Part shown: positions 1 to 8,163 of the stretch, in pieces | Layout of the letters: each line of letters opens with the position of its first letter | Position numbering within the stretch: position 1 is the stretch's first letter | DNA from: Mesorhizobium escarrei | Lineage (GTDB): Bacteria > Pseudomonadota > Alphaproteobacteria > Rhizobiales > Rhizobiaceae | NCBI RefSeq assembly: GCF_935825525.1 | Contig: NZ_CAKXZT010000121.1 | Span: 118,095 to 182,094 of the forward strand | DNA length: 64,000 nucleotides | Direction of reading: 5' to 3' | Position numbers and translations under genes: made by a program | Notes under the pieces: generated by a model | Databases searched by the model: none | The model's input: the letters and a program-made list of their open reading frames with translations, nothing else | What the model was told of the DNA's origin: nothing

Positions 1-204
1 CGGCGTCGCACCGGCCAGAATGCAATCGGCGAAGTGCAGCCATTCGCGGCGAAACGCGGTGTCGGACCGAAGCCAACCCCTCAAGGCCAGAGCGGCTTCG
101 CGATGGCGCGTGCCGCACCAGTCTTGACCGGCAGTTTTCGCCTAGGCGGACGCTTCGAACGCATTCCGGTACGAGCGCTATTGTTCCACCCCCTTCAGGG
201 TGCG

Positions 205-456
205 TTAGTCTGGCAGTTGGTCGCCCTTGATTGGCGCCTTCCCTTTGCCGGCCCGATTCAGGATGTCCAGCGCCTTGGGGATGTCGGCACGGGCAGCGCG
301 TTCATGAAAGTAGCTCTCCGTGCGCAGGGCCGAAAGCTTCTCAGCGACTGCCACGTTAATAAACTGGTTGAGCGGCACGCCCTCGCTCTCCGCTACCTTG
401 CGCGCCTCATCGAGAAGCGAGAGCTGAAGCCGCAGTGCGAAATTGCTTCTCCTCAT
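205..456 (-). CDS. RHH/HicB-like antitoxin
   Basis: The 83-residue product reads as a small antitoxin of ribbon-helix-helix or HicB-like type. A short strand (FALRLQL, residues 6-12) is followed by two helices (SLLDEARKVAESEG and PLNQFINVAVAEKL), the usual dimerising DNA-binding fold. Its ATG overlaps the TGA of the upstream PIN-domain gene (ATGA at 453-456, minus strand), so the two are translationally coupled. By family knowledge it should bind the PIN toxin and repress the operon. The exact antitoxin subfamily is not certain from sequence alone. Confidence 0.75.
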   Translation of the reverse strand: MRRSNFALRLQLSLLDEARKVAESEGVPLNQFINVAVAEKLSALRTESYFHERAARADIPKALDILNRAGKGKAPIKGDQLPD

Positions 457-881
457 GTCTTTCTCTCCAATCGTCTCAGCGCCTCACCAGGCGACAGGAC
501 CATGATACCGAAGCGCTCGGCCACCTTGCCGAAGTCGCGTAGGTTGAACGTCACTATAGCATCCGCCAGTCCGTTTACCGCAGCTTCCAGCACCATGTCG
601 TCGTCCAGGTCTCGAACGGCGGGCCGCCAGAGAAAGAGAAGGCGAACCGGCTCGGCGACGGCCGCCACGGCATCTAGCAACGCGTTCACATCCTCGGCCG
701 ACAGGGCGGAAGCCTCAGGGTGCTCGGGCCTTGTCATGACCGCCTGGTACTCGATCATCAGCGTCACCGAAGCGATGAGCGTCAGCCGGCGTTCCAAAGC
801 CGCCACCAACAGTTGGCGCGAGGCGCCAGCATCACTTCGGATCGCAGCCACCATGGTCGCCGTATCGAAAAGCAGCCTCAT
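453..881 (-). CDS. PIN-domain RNase toxin (putative)
   Basis: This 142-residue protein resembles the PIN-family toxins of COG1569 type. PIN toxins are Mg-dependent RNases with clustered acidic residues. Visible candidates are D6 in the opening strand (MRLLFDT), the Glu in LMIEYQAV, and the acidic run DLDDD followed by LADAIVTFNLRDF near the C terminus. The reading frame stays open upstream to 965, but the homologous part begins at MRLLFD, so 881 is chosen. It lies before its antitoxin with a 4-base overlap, which is the less common toxin-first order. Together they may stabilise this mobile edge of the window. Confidence 0.75.
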   Translation of the reverse strand: MRLLFDTATMVAAIRSDAGASRQLLVAALERRLTLIASVTLMIEYQAVMTRPEHPEASALSAEDVNALLDAVAAVAEPVRLLFLWRPAVRDLDDDMVLEAAVNGLADAIVTFNLRDFGKVAERFGIMVLSPGEALRRLERKT

Positions 882-1073
882 GCAGGCATATTGGATATCG
901 CGTGCAATATTGCAAGGGGGCAGAGCTTTTGGTAATTTGCCTGGCTGCGGAATTCCAAATCGCACTGCTCAAGTATTTGCACGCCACACTACGACAGCGC
1001 GCCAACTGAACTTGTCTTGCTGATCATGCACGCCGCTCAATGCCCTCGATCTACACAGAAGAGCGGGCATGCC

Positions 1074-1298
1074 ATGGTGGACGAGGCCAAACCTGGGAAA
1101 AGCGCAAGCCACGATTACAGGGCTGACATGTCGGCACGAGACATGGCTGAACGAGCCGTCCTGTCGATCGCCCGTTTGTTGGGTCGGCGGGTTGCTCGGG
1201 AGCGTTTCGAGGAATTGCAGGCGGCCAACGACAACAAAGTTCATCCTCCTGAGAAAAAACCGTCAGGAGGGGAGGGTGGGGACGGCGGCGGACATTAG
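1074..1298 (+). CDS. small hypothetical protein upstream of recombinase remnant
   Basis: A 74-residue charged protein with a helical core (ARDMAERAVLSIARLLGRRVARERFEEL) followed by the AANDN motif that often ends small rhizobial proteins, and a Gly/Pro-rich tail. No enzyme domain is visible. It ends 24 bases before the broken serine recombinase and may have travelled with it. An in-frame start exists at 1017, but 1074 gives a compact protein. Function unknown. Confidence 0.5.
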   Translation: MVDEAKPGKSASHDYRADMSARDMAERAVLSIARLLGRRVARERFEELQAANDNKVHPPEKKPSGGEGGDGGGH

Positions 1299-1322
1299 CA
1301 AAGAGAGGAAGAGGAGCGGTTC

Positions 1323-1530
1323 ATGACCCGTGCCGCGATGTATGCTCGTTACTCATCCGACAACCAGCGCGAAGCCTCTATCGAGGATCAGCTACGGCCT
1401 TGCCGAGAGCTCGCGGCCAGGGAGAAGTGGACTGTCGTTGGGACCTATGCCGACGCGGCCGTATCCGGTGCAAGCGTCATCCTTCGACCAGACTCCAGCG
1501 CTTCTCGCCGATGCGTGGCGGCCTTACTGA
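1323..1530 (+). pseudogene. serine site-specific recombinase, N-terminal remnant
   Basis: The first 55 codons encode the start of a large serine recombinase: MTRAAMYARYSSDNQREAS carries the YARYSS core with the expected catalytic serine, followed by IEDQ and a typical resolvase beta-alpha unit. Around 1489-1493 the frame shifts; the expected continuation (TPALLADAW) is read in the next frame and stops at 1530. The rest of the catalytic domain and the large DNA-binding part are missing. It is a dead fragment marking an old integration or excision event at this edge. Confidence 0.75.
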
Positions 1531-1737
1531 TGCAGCGTGAGCCGGTCCATGGGCGCGTTTGCTTCGGCCAACCTAGCCAGCGCCTGCTCGACTTTTTGAG
1601 CCGAGGTGTCAGTGCGCTTGATGTGCCGGATCATTTGCCGCGTCAGTCGCGCGAGCCTGCCGGCGCGATATACATCGCCGTATCTCGCAGTTTCAAGGTG
1701 GAGGGTCGCGAGCCTCATGGGCGACAATTCCAAATGT

Positions 1738-2142
1738 CTAGCGATCGAATTCGCGAACCCGCCTTTCGTTCCGCTCTCCGACCTTACGCTCGCAAAGAGC
1801 TGGCCGGAGGGCCGTGACGAATGAGAGGCCGGCCCTCACATATTGCTGCACGGTCGGAGGCGCTACCCGTGACAACATGGGGCAGCGGCGGATCGGAAGG
1901 CGCTCACGACCCGGATGGTTCAAACCCGTGCGAACTCCGTCAGCGCCGGTGGGATCGATCTTCGTCAACCGCGATCTGGCCTCCACCACGCGCCGTTGCG
2001 CAGCCCGTATCCTGCTGCACAGCGCGATATTGATGCCGACGCCGCGGTCTTCATCCAGCATTTCATTCGCACGTTTAAGGGAGAGCTCCGCTCGGTTGAG
2101 CCGCTGTCGGGCTCTCGCCAGTTCCATATCCAAAAATTCCAT
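1738..2142 (-). CDS. hypothetical coiled-coil protein
   Basis: A possible gene of 134 codons. The first 60 residues are strongly helical and charged (LARARQRLNRAELSLKRAN, then RIRAAQRRVVEARSRL), typical of a coiled coil. After about residue 70 the composition changes and looks less like protein, so the 3' part may be out of frame or eroded. I recognise no family. It lies among recombinase and ATPase debris and could itself be a remnant. Confidence 0.3.
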   Translation of the reverse strand: MEFLDMELARARQRLNRAELSLKRANEMLDEDRGVGINIALCSRIRAAQRRVVEARSRLTKIDPTGADGVRTGLNHPGRERLPIRRCPMLSRVAPPTVQQYVRAGLSFVTALRPALCERKVGERNERRVREFDR

Positions 2143-2577
2143 TATCCTGCATCCAGTGCAGTCCCTTCGATGGGTAAACCGCTCGTCGTGGCAGATGGTT
2201 CCGGCTGGCGCGAGCGTCCAATCCAAGCGTCGATATGAATCTCCGGACTTGGTTCAGTCGGCGGAGCTGGCATGCAAACTTGGCCCGAAGCATTCGTTCA
2301 ACCCTCATGAGGCCACACAACTCCTCCGCCACCTGCAGGTGGCGCTTGGAGGCGCGACCGAAACTGTAGTGATGTTCAAAATGGATTGCGGTGGTATTGG
2401 CGCGATGGCGTGAAGGACGCCCACAGTCTGCACGATCCAAAATTTTATACGCTTCGAGAATAGTTGGTATGATCGATCGCGCCTTTTATTTGCTTATTCC
2501 ATCACCTAAATACGACAGACGAATATTCTCCTTCCTACCTCGTGAAACCAAAGGTCCACAATTTTTGTTCCGTCGCT
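2143..2577. other. gene-poor stretch between remnants
   Basis: Open frames on both strands here lack recognisable domains and mutually overlap. I see no convincing gene, RNA or repeat; it is probably eroded sequence between the recombinase and HerA remnants. Confidence 0.4.
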
Positions 2578-2913
2578 ACGTGGTCGCGTGCTGCTTGGGT
2601 TGCGATGGAAGGCGTTTAAGAACTGCATCAGATATAAATGGAGCCATCTGGCGAATCTGCGAGAGAGATCGTCCGGGTTTTGAATGCGGTGCACCACGAA
2701 ATTGGAGCACTGACTAAGGACCGTCTTGGACAATTCGCTAGGTCGCTGCGAGGCGAGTACAATGAATATCCCATACTTACGCCCCTCTTTGGCTATCCGT
2801 TCAAATCCCTTGGTGGAGTCGACCGCGTAGCGCGATGGCGTGGCACCGATATAGCGGTGGGCCTCCTCCAAGAGCAGGTGGATAGGAAATCGGTTCCCAC
2901 GATCTTGAATAAC
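2578..2913 (-). pseudogene. HerA-type DNA translocase ATPase, internal remnant
   Basis: Read on the minus strand, NRFPIHLLLEEAHRYIG contains the Walker B region of HerA/DUF87 ATPases, and GIFIVLASQRPSELSKT with VVHRIQNPDDLS are hallmark HerA segments. A stop lies just upstream (2914-2916), so the N-terminal ATPase half with Walker A is gone. Near 2668 the frame shifts; the expected IRQMAPFISDAVLKRLPS continues in another frame and stops at 2578-2580. The gene is therefore truncated at both ends. HerA proteins work in DNA end processing or in defence and plasmid modules. Confidence 0.8.
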
Positions 2914-2950
2914 TCACTCTCGATGTCGAGGAGAGGGCCTGCCATAGGTC

Positions 2951-3679
2951 TCATCGGCAGCTATAGCCGCCATCTATGGGGAGCGAAATGCCGGTGATCA
3001 TCGAGGCCGCATCGCTGAGCAGGAACACGATCGGGCCAGCGATTTCGTCCTCTGTTGCCCACCTGCCGAGCGGCATCTGCTTCAGGAAGGGTTCGGCGAT
3101 ATGCGGCTGGCTCCAGTGGCCGGATGAGATTGGTGTCATGACCACGGTTGGATTGACACTGTTGACGCGGATTCCGTATTTGCCCAGCTCCAAAGCCGAA
3201 CAGCGCGTGATGTTTTCGAGCGCTGCCTTCGAGGAGCCGTAGGAAATGTGCCCCTCGAGCGCGACGAGCGCTGCCTGGCTGGAGACGTTGACGATCGCAC
3301 CGCCCTTGCCGATGCGGACCATTTGCTGCGTTGCATATTTGGTGACCAACAGCGCGCCACGCGCATTGATGGTGATGACCTTGTCGAAAATGGCGATGTC
3401 GGTATCCATCGGCGTTGCGATCTCACCGCCGAAACCGCCGCAATTGACCACCCCCCAGAGGTCGAGGCCACCCAGGGCATTTCGGATCTCGTCTTCCGAG
3501 GCAAGGTCGAAGGTCACGGTGCGGCAACCCGTCTCTTTGGCGATGGCATCGAGCGCTTCGCGGGAGCGTCCGGCAGCGATAACGTCGGCGTTCGCCCGCA
3601 CCAGGTGCCGCACGGTAGCGCCACCGATGCCGCCGCTGCCGCCCGTTACCAAGATCTTTTTGCCCTGAAAATCCGTCAT
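2951..3679 (-). CDS. SDR-family oxidoreductase (L-xylulose reductase-like)
   Basis: A complete 242-residue classical short-chain dehydrogenase: NAD(P)-binding TGGSGGIG near residues 12-19, the catalytic Ser in IVNVSSQ, and Tyr/Lys in SYGSSKAA, ending in IDGGYSCR. Such enzymes interconvert sugar alcohols and ketoses or reduce carbonyls. The short N-terminal half and FDLASEDEIRNAL resemble dicarbonyl/L-xylulose reductases, but the substrate is inferred only. It is the last gene of the minus-strand importer operon, 98 bases after the ATPase gene, which suggests it acts on the imported sugar or polyol. Confidence 0.85.
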   Translation of the reverse strand: MTDFQGKKILVTGGSGGIGGATVRHLVRANADVIAAGRSREALDAIAKETGCRTVTFDLASEDEIRNALGGLDLWGVVNCGGFGGEIATPMDTDIAIFDKVITINARGALLVTKYATQQMVRIGKGGAIVNVSSQAALVALEGHISYGSSKAALENITRCSALELGKYGIRVNSVNPTVVMTPISSGHWSQPHIAEPFLKQMPLGRWATEDEIAGPIVFLLSDAASMITGISLPIDGGYSCR

Positions 3680-3777
3680 GATTTCCTCTTGTCCCTGTTC
3701 TAAGTTTTAAGCTTGTGTCGCGGCAAACCCGACGCTTGGTCTTCGAAGCCCATCGGCTGCCGGACCGTTCATCGTGA

Positions 3778-4908
3778 TCAGTTGATTCGTTCCTTGAGTG
3801 GGACGGGCTCCGCATATGCCGCGGGGGCATCGGAAATTCTGTCGCCATCACCGTTGAAGAGATGGCAGACGCGGGCCGGCAGCGAGATCGCGATGCGGTC
3901 GCCCGCCCGTACGATCCGGCCGCGGCTGTCGCGAATGACCAGGCTTTCTTCGCGTTCATTGGCATATATGAAGGTGTCGCTGCCGAGGAGTTCGACCATC
4001 GAAGCCTGCACGACATGGGCATTGGCCTGTCCTTCGCCCGCAAGCTCAACGTGTTCCGGTCGAATGCCCAGCGTAACGATTTCGCCAGGCTCGACATGCC
4101 GCTCGATCGGAATGACCAGCGTCGGCCCCCAGGAAAGAGCCACGGTCGCGACCAAGCCGTGAACGGCAACCACCTTGCCATTCAGGAAATTCATCGCCGG
4201 CGAACCGATGAAACCGGCAACGAACAGGTTGGCTGGCCGGTGATAAAGCTCGAGCGGTGTGCCGACCTGTTCGATGCGCCCACCATTCATCACCACGATG
4301 CGGTCGGCAAGTGTCATGGCTTCCACCTGGTCATGCGTGACGTAGACCATGGTGGATGCCAGTTCAGACTTCAGCCGCGCGATCTCCACGCGCATGCCGA
4401 CACGCAGCGCCGCATCGAGATTGGAGAGTGGCTCGTCGAGCAGGAAGAGTTTCGGCTTGCGCGTCATGGCGCGGCCGATGGCGACGCGCTGGCGCTGCCC
4501 GCCGGAAAGTTCTCGCGGCTTGCGTTTCAGGTAGGAGCCGAGCCGCAATTTATCGGCAGCACGCCCGACGCGTTCGACGATCTCGGCGGCAGGTGTCCGT
4601 GCGATCTTCAGGCCGAAGCCGATGTTGCGGCCGACATCCATATGCGGATAGAGCGCATAGGACTGGAACACCATGGCCACGCCTCTTTCCGGTGGCTCGG
4701 CACCGCTCATGTCGACGCCATCGACCAGGATGCGACCGGAGCTGATCGGTTCCAGCCCGGCGATGATCCGAAGCAGCGTGGACTTGCCGCAGCCCGACGG
4801 CCCGACCAGCACGCAGAACTCGCCGTCCTCGATTGTCAGCGACAGTTCCGGAATGACCGTGGTGTTGCCGAAGGCCTTGGTGATTTTGTCGATCGTAAGC
4901 GTCGCCAT
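3778..4908 (-). CDS. sugar ABC transporter ATP-binding protein (MalK/UgpC type)
   Basis: A 376-residue ATPase energising carbohydrate import. Walker A GPSGCGKST is at residues 36-44, followed by a Q-loop (VFQSYALYPHM), the signature LSGGQRQR, Walker B LFLLDEP and the switch His in VTHDQ. The C-terminal third carries the OB-fold regulatory domain of the MalK/UgpC family (GIRPEHVEL). It starts four bases after the permease gene stops and works with the two permeases and the binding protein upstream. Substrate unknown; the neighbouring dehydrogenase suggests a sugar or polyol. Confidence 0.92.
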   Translation of the reverse strand: MATLTIDKITKAFGNTTVIPELSLTIEDGEFCVLVGPSGCGKSTLLRIIAGLEPISSGRILVDGVDMSGAEPPERGVAMVFQSYALYPHMDVGRNIGFGLKIARTPAAEIVERVGRAADKLRLGSYLKRKPRELSGGQRQRVAIGRAMTRKPKLFLLDEPLSNLDAALRVGMRVEIARLKSELASTMVYVTHDQVEAMTLADRIVVMNGGRIEQVGTPLELYHRPANLFVAGFIGSPAMNFLNGKVVAVHGLVATVALSWGPTLVIPIERHVEPGEIVTLGIRPEHVELAGEGQANAHVVQASMVELLGSDTFIYANEREESLVIRDSRGRIVRAGDRIAISLPARVCHLFNGDGDRISDAPAAYAEPVPLKERIN

Positions 4909-4912
4909 GGAT

Positions 4913-5746
4913 CTAGCCTTTTACCGCACCGGCGAGCAGGCCACGCACGAAGGCGCGCTGCACCAGCACATAGAGGAGGATGAGGGGAAGCGCGATCAGC
5001 GTCAGGATTGCGAAGAGGGCACCGGGGTTGGCCATGTAGAGGCCGGAATATTGCATCGGTACGATGGTGAGCGTCTTCATCTCGCTTTTGGTGAGGACGA
5101 TGAGAGCAAGGAAGAACTCGTTCCACGTCACGATGAACTGCCAGATCGTGACGAAGACCAGGGCCGGTCGCACAAGCGGCAAGGCCACGTGCCAATAGGT
5201 CTGCCATGCGTTGCAGCCGTCTACCCGCGCCGCCTCAAAGAGTTCATGCGGGGCATCCTCCATGAACGACTTGAGGATGACCATGGCAAACGGCACACCG
5301 AGCGCCGCATAGGGCAGGATGAGGCCGATATAGGTGTTCACCCAGCCGAAGTTCTGGAGGAGGATTGCGAGCGGCAGGACCATGGAGGCGAGCGGAACCA
5401 TCAAGGTCGTCAGCAGCGTCGTGTAGAGGAAGATCGAGCCCTTCAGCCTCAGGATCGCGCAGGCGAAGGCAAAGAGCGAGGACACTGCGACCACGATCAC
5501 AACTGTGGCAACGGTGATGATCAGGCTGTTCAGAAAGATGGCCCCCAGCGGATTGTCGCGAATCACGATGATGAAATTGTCGAAGGTCACCGGCCAGGTG
5601 AAGAGCTTGGCGTCGAAGGCCTGTGCCGGGGTGCGCAGCCCGATCGACAGCATGTAGATCTGCGGGATCATCCAGAAGCCGAGCACGATGAAGAGAACGG
5701 CATGGATGACCATGCTGCGGATCTTGATACGGGCGGCCGGCATCAT
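4913..5746 (-). CDS. sugar ABC transporter permease (MalG type)
   Basis: A 277-residue membrane permease with about six hydrophobic segments (for example VIHAVLFIVLGFWMIP near the N terminus). The EAA loop that contacts the ATPase is EAARVDGCNAWQTYWHVALP, and it ends in LLAGAVKG, typical of MalG-type subunits. The open frame extends far upstream to 6451, but that part is a shadow of the previous permease. The ATG at 5746 shares one base with the upstream TGA (TGATG), which fixes the start and shows tight coupling. Confidence 0.92.
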   Translation of the reverse strand: MMPAARIKIRSMVIHAVLFIVLGFWMIPQIYMLSIGLRTPAQAFDAKLFTWPVTFDNFIIVIRDNPLGAIFLNSLIITVATVVIVVAVSSLFAFACAILRLKGSIFLYTTLLTTLMVPLASMVLPLAILLQNFGWVNTYIGLILPYAALGVPFAMVILKSFMEDAPHELFEAARVDGCNAWQTYWHVALPLVRPALVFVTIWQFIVTWNEFFLALIVLTKSEMKTLTIVPMQYSGLYMANPGALFAILTLIALPLILLYVLVQRAFVRGLLAGAVKG

Positions 5747-6684
5747 CACGGGCGCTGCCTTCCCGCCGGCGTCAGACGGGCACCCAGCACTGCGATCTGG
5801 ATCAGCGAGAGGGCGAGTGCGATGACCAGCACGATAACGGAGAGTGCGGCCCCGCTGCCGGTGTCGCCCAGCACGAAGCTCTGCTTGAAGATGAAGGTGC
5901 CGAAGACTTCGCTGGCCCGGTTTGGGCCACCGCCGGTCATCAGGTGCACGATGGGGAAGGTCTGCAACGTGCCGATAACGCCCAGAAGCAGCAGGGATTT
6001 CGTTGCAGGTGCCAGCATCGGCACGATGACATGCACGGCAAGTCGCCAGCCCTTGGCGCCGTCGATGCGGGCGGCGTCGAGCACTTCGGTGGGCAGGTTG
6101 GCAATGCCGGCGATGTACATGAGCATCGAGAAGCCGGTCCATTGCCAGATGTTGACGATGATAAGCGCATAGATCGCGCTCTTCGGGTCGCCGATCGGCG
6201 ATGTCGCCATGACGATGCCGACATGCTTCAGATACTCCTGGGCAATGCCATAGTAGGGTGCGTAAATTTGCACCCACACCAGGCTGATGACCGAAACCGA
6301 GGTCACCACCGGCAGGAAGAACATGGTGCGAAAGAAGCCGCGAAGGGCATGGGTATGACGCTCGATGAAATAGGCGAGCACCCCTCCAATCAGCATCTGC
6401 ACCGGTATGGTGAAGACGCCCCACAGAAACATGTTGCGCACCACGGTCCAAAAGGTCGGATCGCCGAGAACCGTCGTGTAGTTGGCGAGCCCGGCAAAGA
6501 CCGCTCCGGCGCTTGTGCCGACATAGAGGCTCTGCCCGGCAACCCAGAGAATCGGATAGGCGATGAAGACGACAAAGAGAAGCGTCGCCGGAAGAACGAA
6601 AAGATAGAGCCTCGAAGCTCTGGATGCCGATCGCCGTTTGACCGCCGCGATGGCGGATCCGGCTCGCATGGCTTCTGTGCTCAT
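5746..6684 (-). CDS. sugar ABC transporter permease (MalF type)
   Basis: A 312-residue permease with a polar N-terminal tail of about 25 residues and six membrane segments, beginning with LYLFVLPATLLFVVFIAYPI. The EAA-like loop is DAARIDGAKGWRLAVHVIVP, and TGGGPNRASEV is a MalF/UgpA-type hallmark. It pairs with the following permease to form the membrane channel of the importer. It lies 64 bases after the binding-protein gene, separated from it by a strong hairpin. Confidence 0.92.
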   Translation of the reverse strand: MSTEAMRAGSAIAAVKRRSASRASRLYLFVLPATLLFVVFIAYPILWVAGQSLYVGTSAGAVFAGLANYTTVLGDPTFWTVVRNMFLWGVFTIPVQMLIGGVLAYFIERHTHALRGFFRTMFFLPVVTSVSVISLVWVQIYAPYYGIAQEYLKHVGIVMATSPIGDPKSAIYALIIVNIWQWTGFSMLMYIAGIANLPTEVLDAARIDGAKGWRLAVHVIVPMLAPATKSLLLLGVIGTLQTFPIVHLMTGGGPNRASEVFGTFIFKQSFVLGDTGSGAALSVIVLVIALALSLIQIAVLGARLTPAGRQRP

Positions 6685-6711
6685 GATGCTCGCCAGTTCA
6701 GACTGAAAGGA

Positions 6712-6735
6712 ACCGGGCGCGCCTCTGCGCCCGGT
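6712..6735 (-). terminator. hairpin between binding-protein and permease genes
   Basis: Arms ACCGGGCGC (6712-6720) and GCGCCCGGT (6727-6735) with a 6-base loop. It lies just after the binding-protein stop and before the permease, with no strong T-run. It is more likely an mRNA-stabilising or attenuating stem-loop than a full terminator, giving more binding protein than permease. Confidence 0.6.
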
Positions 6736-6748
6736 CGTTCGTCTCGGT

Positions 6749-8038
6749 CTACTTTACAGCAAGTGCCTTCTCGGTCGCCACCTGAACGGTGGCGAGTGCT
6801 GCTTCCGGCTCGATGCTGCCGGCTGCGACGCCGGCAAGCGCATTGTCGAGCGCCTCGGCGACTGCCGGCGAGGCAAAGCGCTGGTTTTCCGCCTTGGGCA
6901 GATCTGCCATGAAGCGGGCAGACAACTCCTTTACGTGATCGGTGATGTCACCCTTCGGCGAATAGCCCTCGAATGCCGGAAGGTCGTTGAGGTCGTTCAA
7001 CGCCTCCTGCAGGCCAACGCCGCTGGTGAGTTCGGCAAGGAAGGTCCAGGCTTCGGGGTTCTTGCCGCCGTTCTTGGTCAGGCCGTAGCCGATGTCGATG
7101 CCGCCGACGGGCGGGCTCGCGGGATTGCCGTCCTTGACCGGGGGCAGATAGAAGAAGTCGAAGCCGTCCATGTTCTGGACAAACTCCGACAGTGGGGGAG
7201 GGAACTTGCTTTCCTGCATCCACCAGGAGCCGAGCGCCATCATGCCGACCTTGCCCTGTGCAAAGAGCTGAGCGCCCGTGGGATAGGCATGCGCCCCCAG
7301 CGCTCCCTGCTGGAAGATGCCGTCGTCGAAGAGACCCTTCCAGGCCTTCATGGCCGCGACGAGTTCTGGCGCCGTCCATGGCGTTTCACCGGCCTGGGCC
7401 TTGTCGACGATGCCTGGCGAGAACTGGTTGGCGAGCATGAGGAAAACGTTCTCGTTCTGCCAGCCGTCGGCCGCGCCCTGGAACATCGGGATATAGCCGT
7501 TGTCCGTCAGTGCCTTGGCCGCCGCCTTCAACTCGTCATAGGTCTTTGGGGCCGAAAGATTGAGCTTTTCGAAGATCTTGCGGTTGTACCAAATGCACAG
7601 GACCTGGGATTCCTGGGGGATGATATAATAATTTTCGTCGCCCTTCGGATTGCCCATCAGCATCTGCTTGCGGTTGACCGGGAAGATCTTTTCCGCCCAG
7701 TTGTCGCCCCACTGCTTGGCGGCGCGGTCGTTCACCGCTTCAAGATTTTCGCGATATTGTTGGGTGAGCGAGCCCGGCTGCAGGCCGATCACGTCAGGCA
7801 GGCTCCCGGACGCCGCCGCTGCCTTCAGGGCGGTGATGTATTCGGGCGAGTAGTTGTAATAGGTATATTTGACCTTGACGTCCGGATGCGCCTTCTCGAA
7901 GGCAGCGATCGACTTTTCCATCGTACTCTGGACGAACCAGGACCAGACGGTCACCTCTTTCTGCTCGGCGTTGGCCGAAGCAGCAGAAAGAGCAGCGACG
8001 AGGATCATCGTCGCAAGAAACAGCAGCTTCCTCATCAT
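6749..8038 (-). CDS. sugar ABC transporter substrate-binding protein (family 1)
   Basis: A 429-residue periplasmic binding protein of the MalE-like extracellular family 1. The first 24 residues form a Sec signal peptide (MMRKLLFLATMILVAALSAA, then SANA). The mature start EVTVWSWFVQSTMEKSIAAF is typical of sugar binders, as are DVIGLQPGSL and GKVGMMALGSWW further on. Two ATGs stand in tandem at 8038 and 8035 behind a strong GGGAGG site; the second is better spaced. It captures the ligand for the permease pair downstream. Ligand unknown. Confidence 0.92.
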   Translation of the reverse strand: MMRKLLFLATMILVAALSAASANAEQKEVTVWSWFVQSTMEKSIAAFEKAHPDVKVKYTYYNYSPEYITALKAAAASGSLPDVIGLQPGSLTQQYRENLEAVNDRAAKQWGDNWAEKIFPVNRKQMLMGNPKGDENYYIIPQESQVLCIWYNRKIFEKLNLSAPKTYDELKAAAKALTDNGYIPMFQGAADGWQNENVFLMLANQFSPGIVDKAQAGETPWTAPELVAAMKAWKGLFDDGIFQQGALGAHAYPTGAQLFAQGKVGMMALGSWWMQESKFPPPLSEFVQNMDGFDFFYLPPVKDGNPASPPVGGIDIGYGLTKNGGKNPEAWTFLAELTSGVGLQEALNDLNDLPAFEGYSPKGDITDHVKELSARFMADLPKAENQRFASPAVAEALDNALAGVAAGSIEPEAALATVQVATEKALAVK

Positions 8039-8095
8039 ATTCCTCCCTTTTTCTCCCACGTAATGCGCGCCTCGAGCCTCCTACTCGCGGGCGCT

Positions 8096-8115
8096 GTGAC
8101 CCAATGGAGGGTCAC
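8096..8115 (-). terminator. hairpin between aldolase-like and binding-protein genes
   Basis: Perfect 7-base arms GTGACCC (8096-8102) and GGGTCAC (8109-8115) around a 6-base loop, in the 125-base gap between the two genes. No T-run follows on the minus strand. It may tune read-through from the aldolase-like gene into the importer. Confidence 0.4.
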
Positions 8116-8163
8116 GTTCCTAACGGAGCAGCGGATTGCTTCCGCCGCTCATCAGTTCCGGCC

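Noticed and set aside
2075..2440. Minus-strand frame of 121 codons
   Set aside because: No recognisable domain, overlaps another weak candidate, no clear ribosome site.
4673..6172. Long plus-strand frame of about 500 codons
   Set aside because: It is the complement of the importer ATPase and permease genes; composition is Arg/His/Asp-rich shadow with no domain.
5747..6451. Upstream extension of the second permease frame of importer 1 (4913-6451)
   Set aside because: It lies antiphase over the well-supported MalF-type permease and does not resemble protein; the true start is at 5746.
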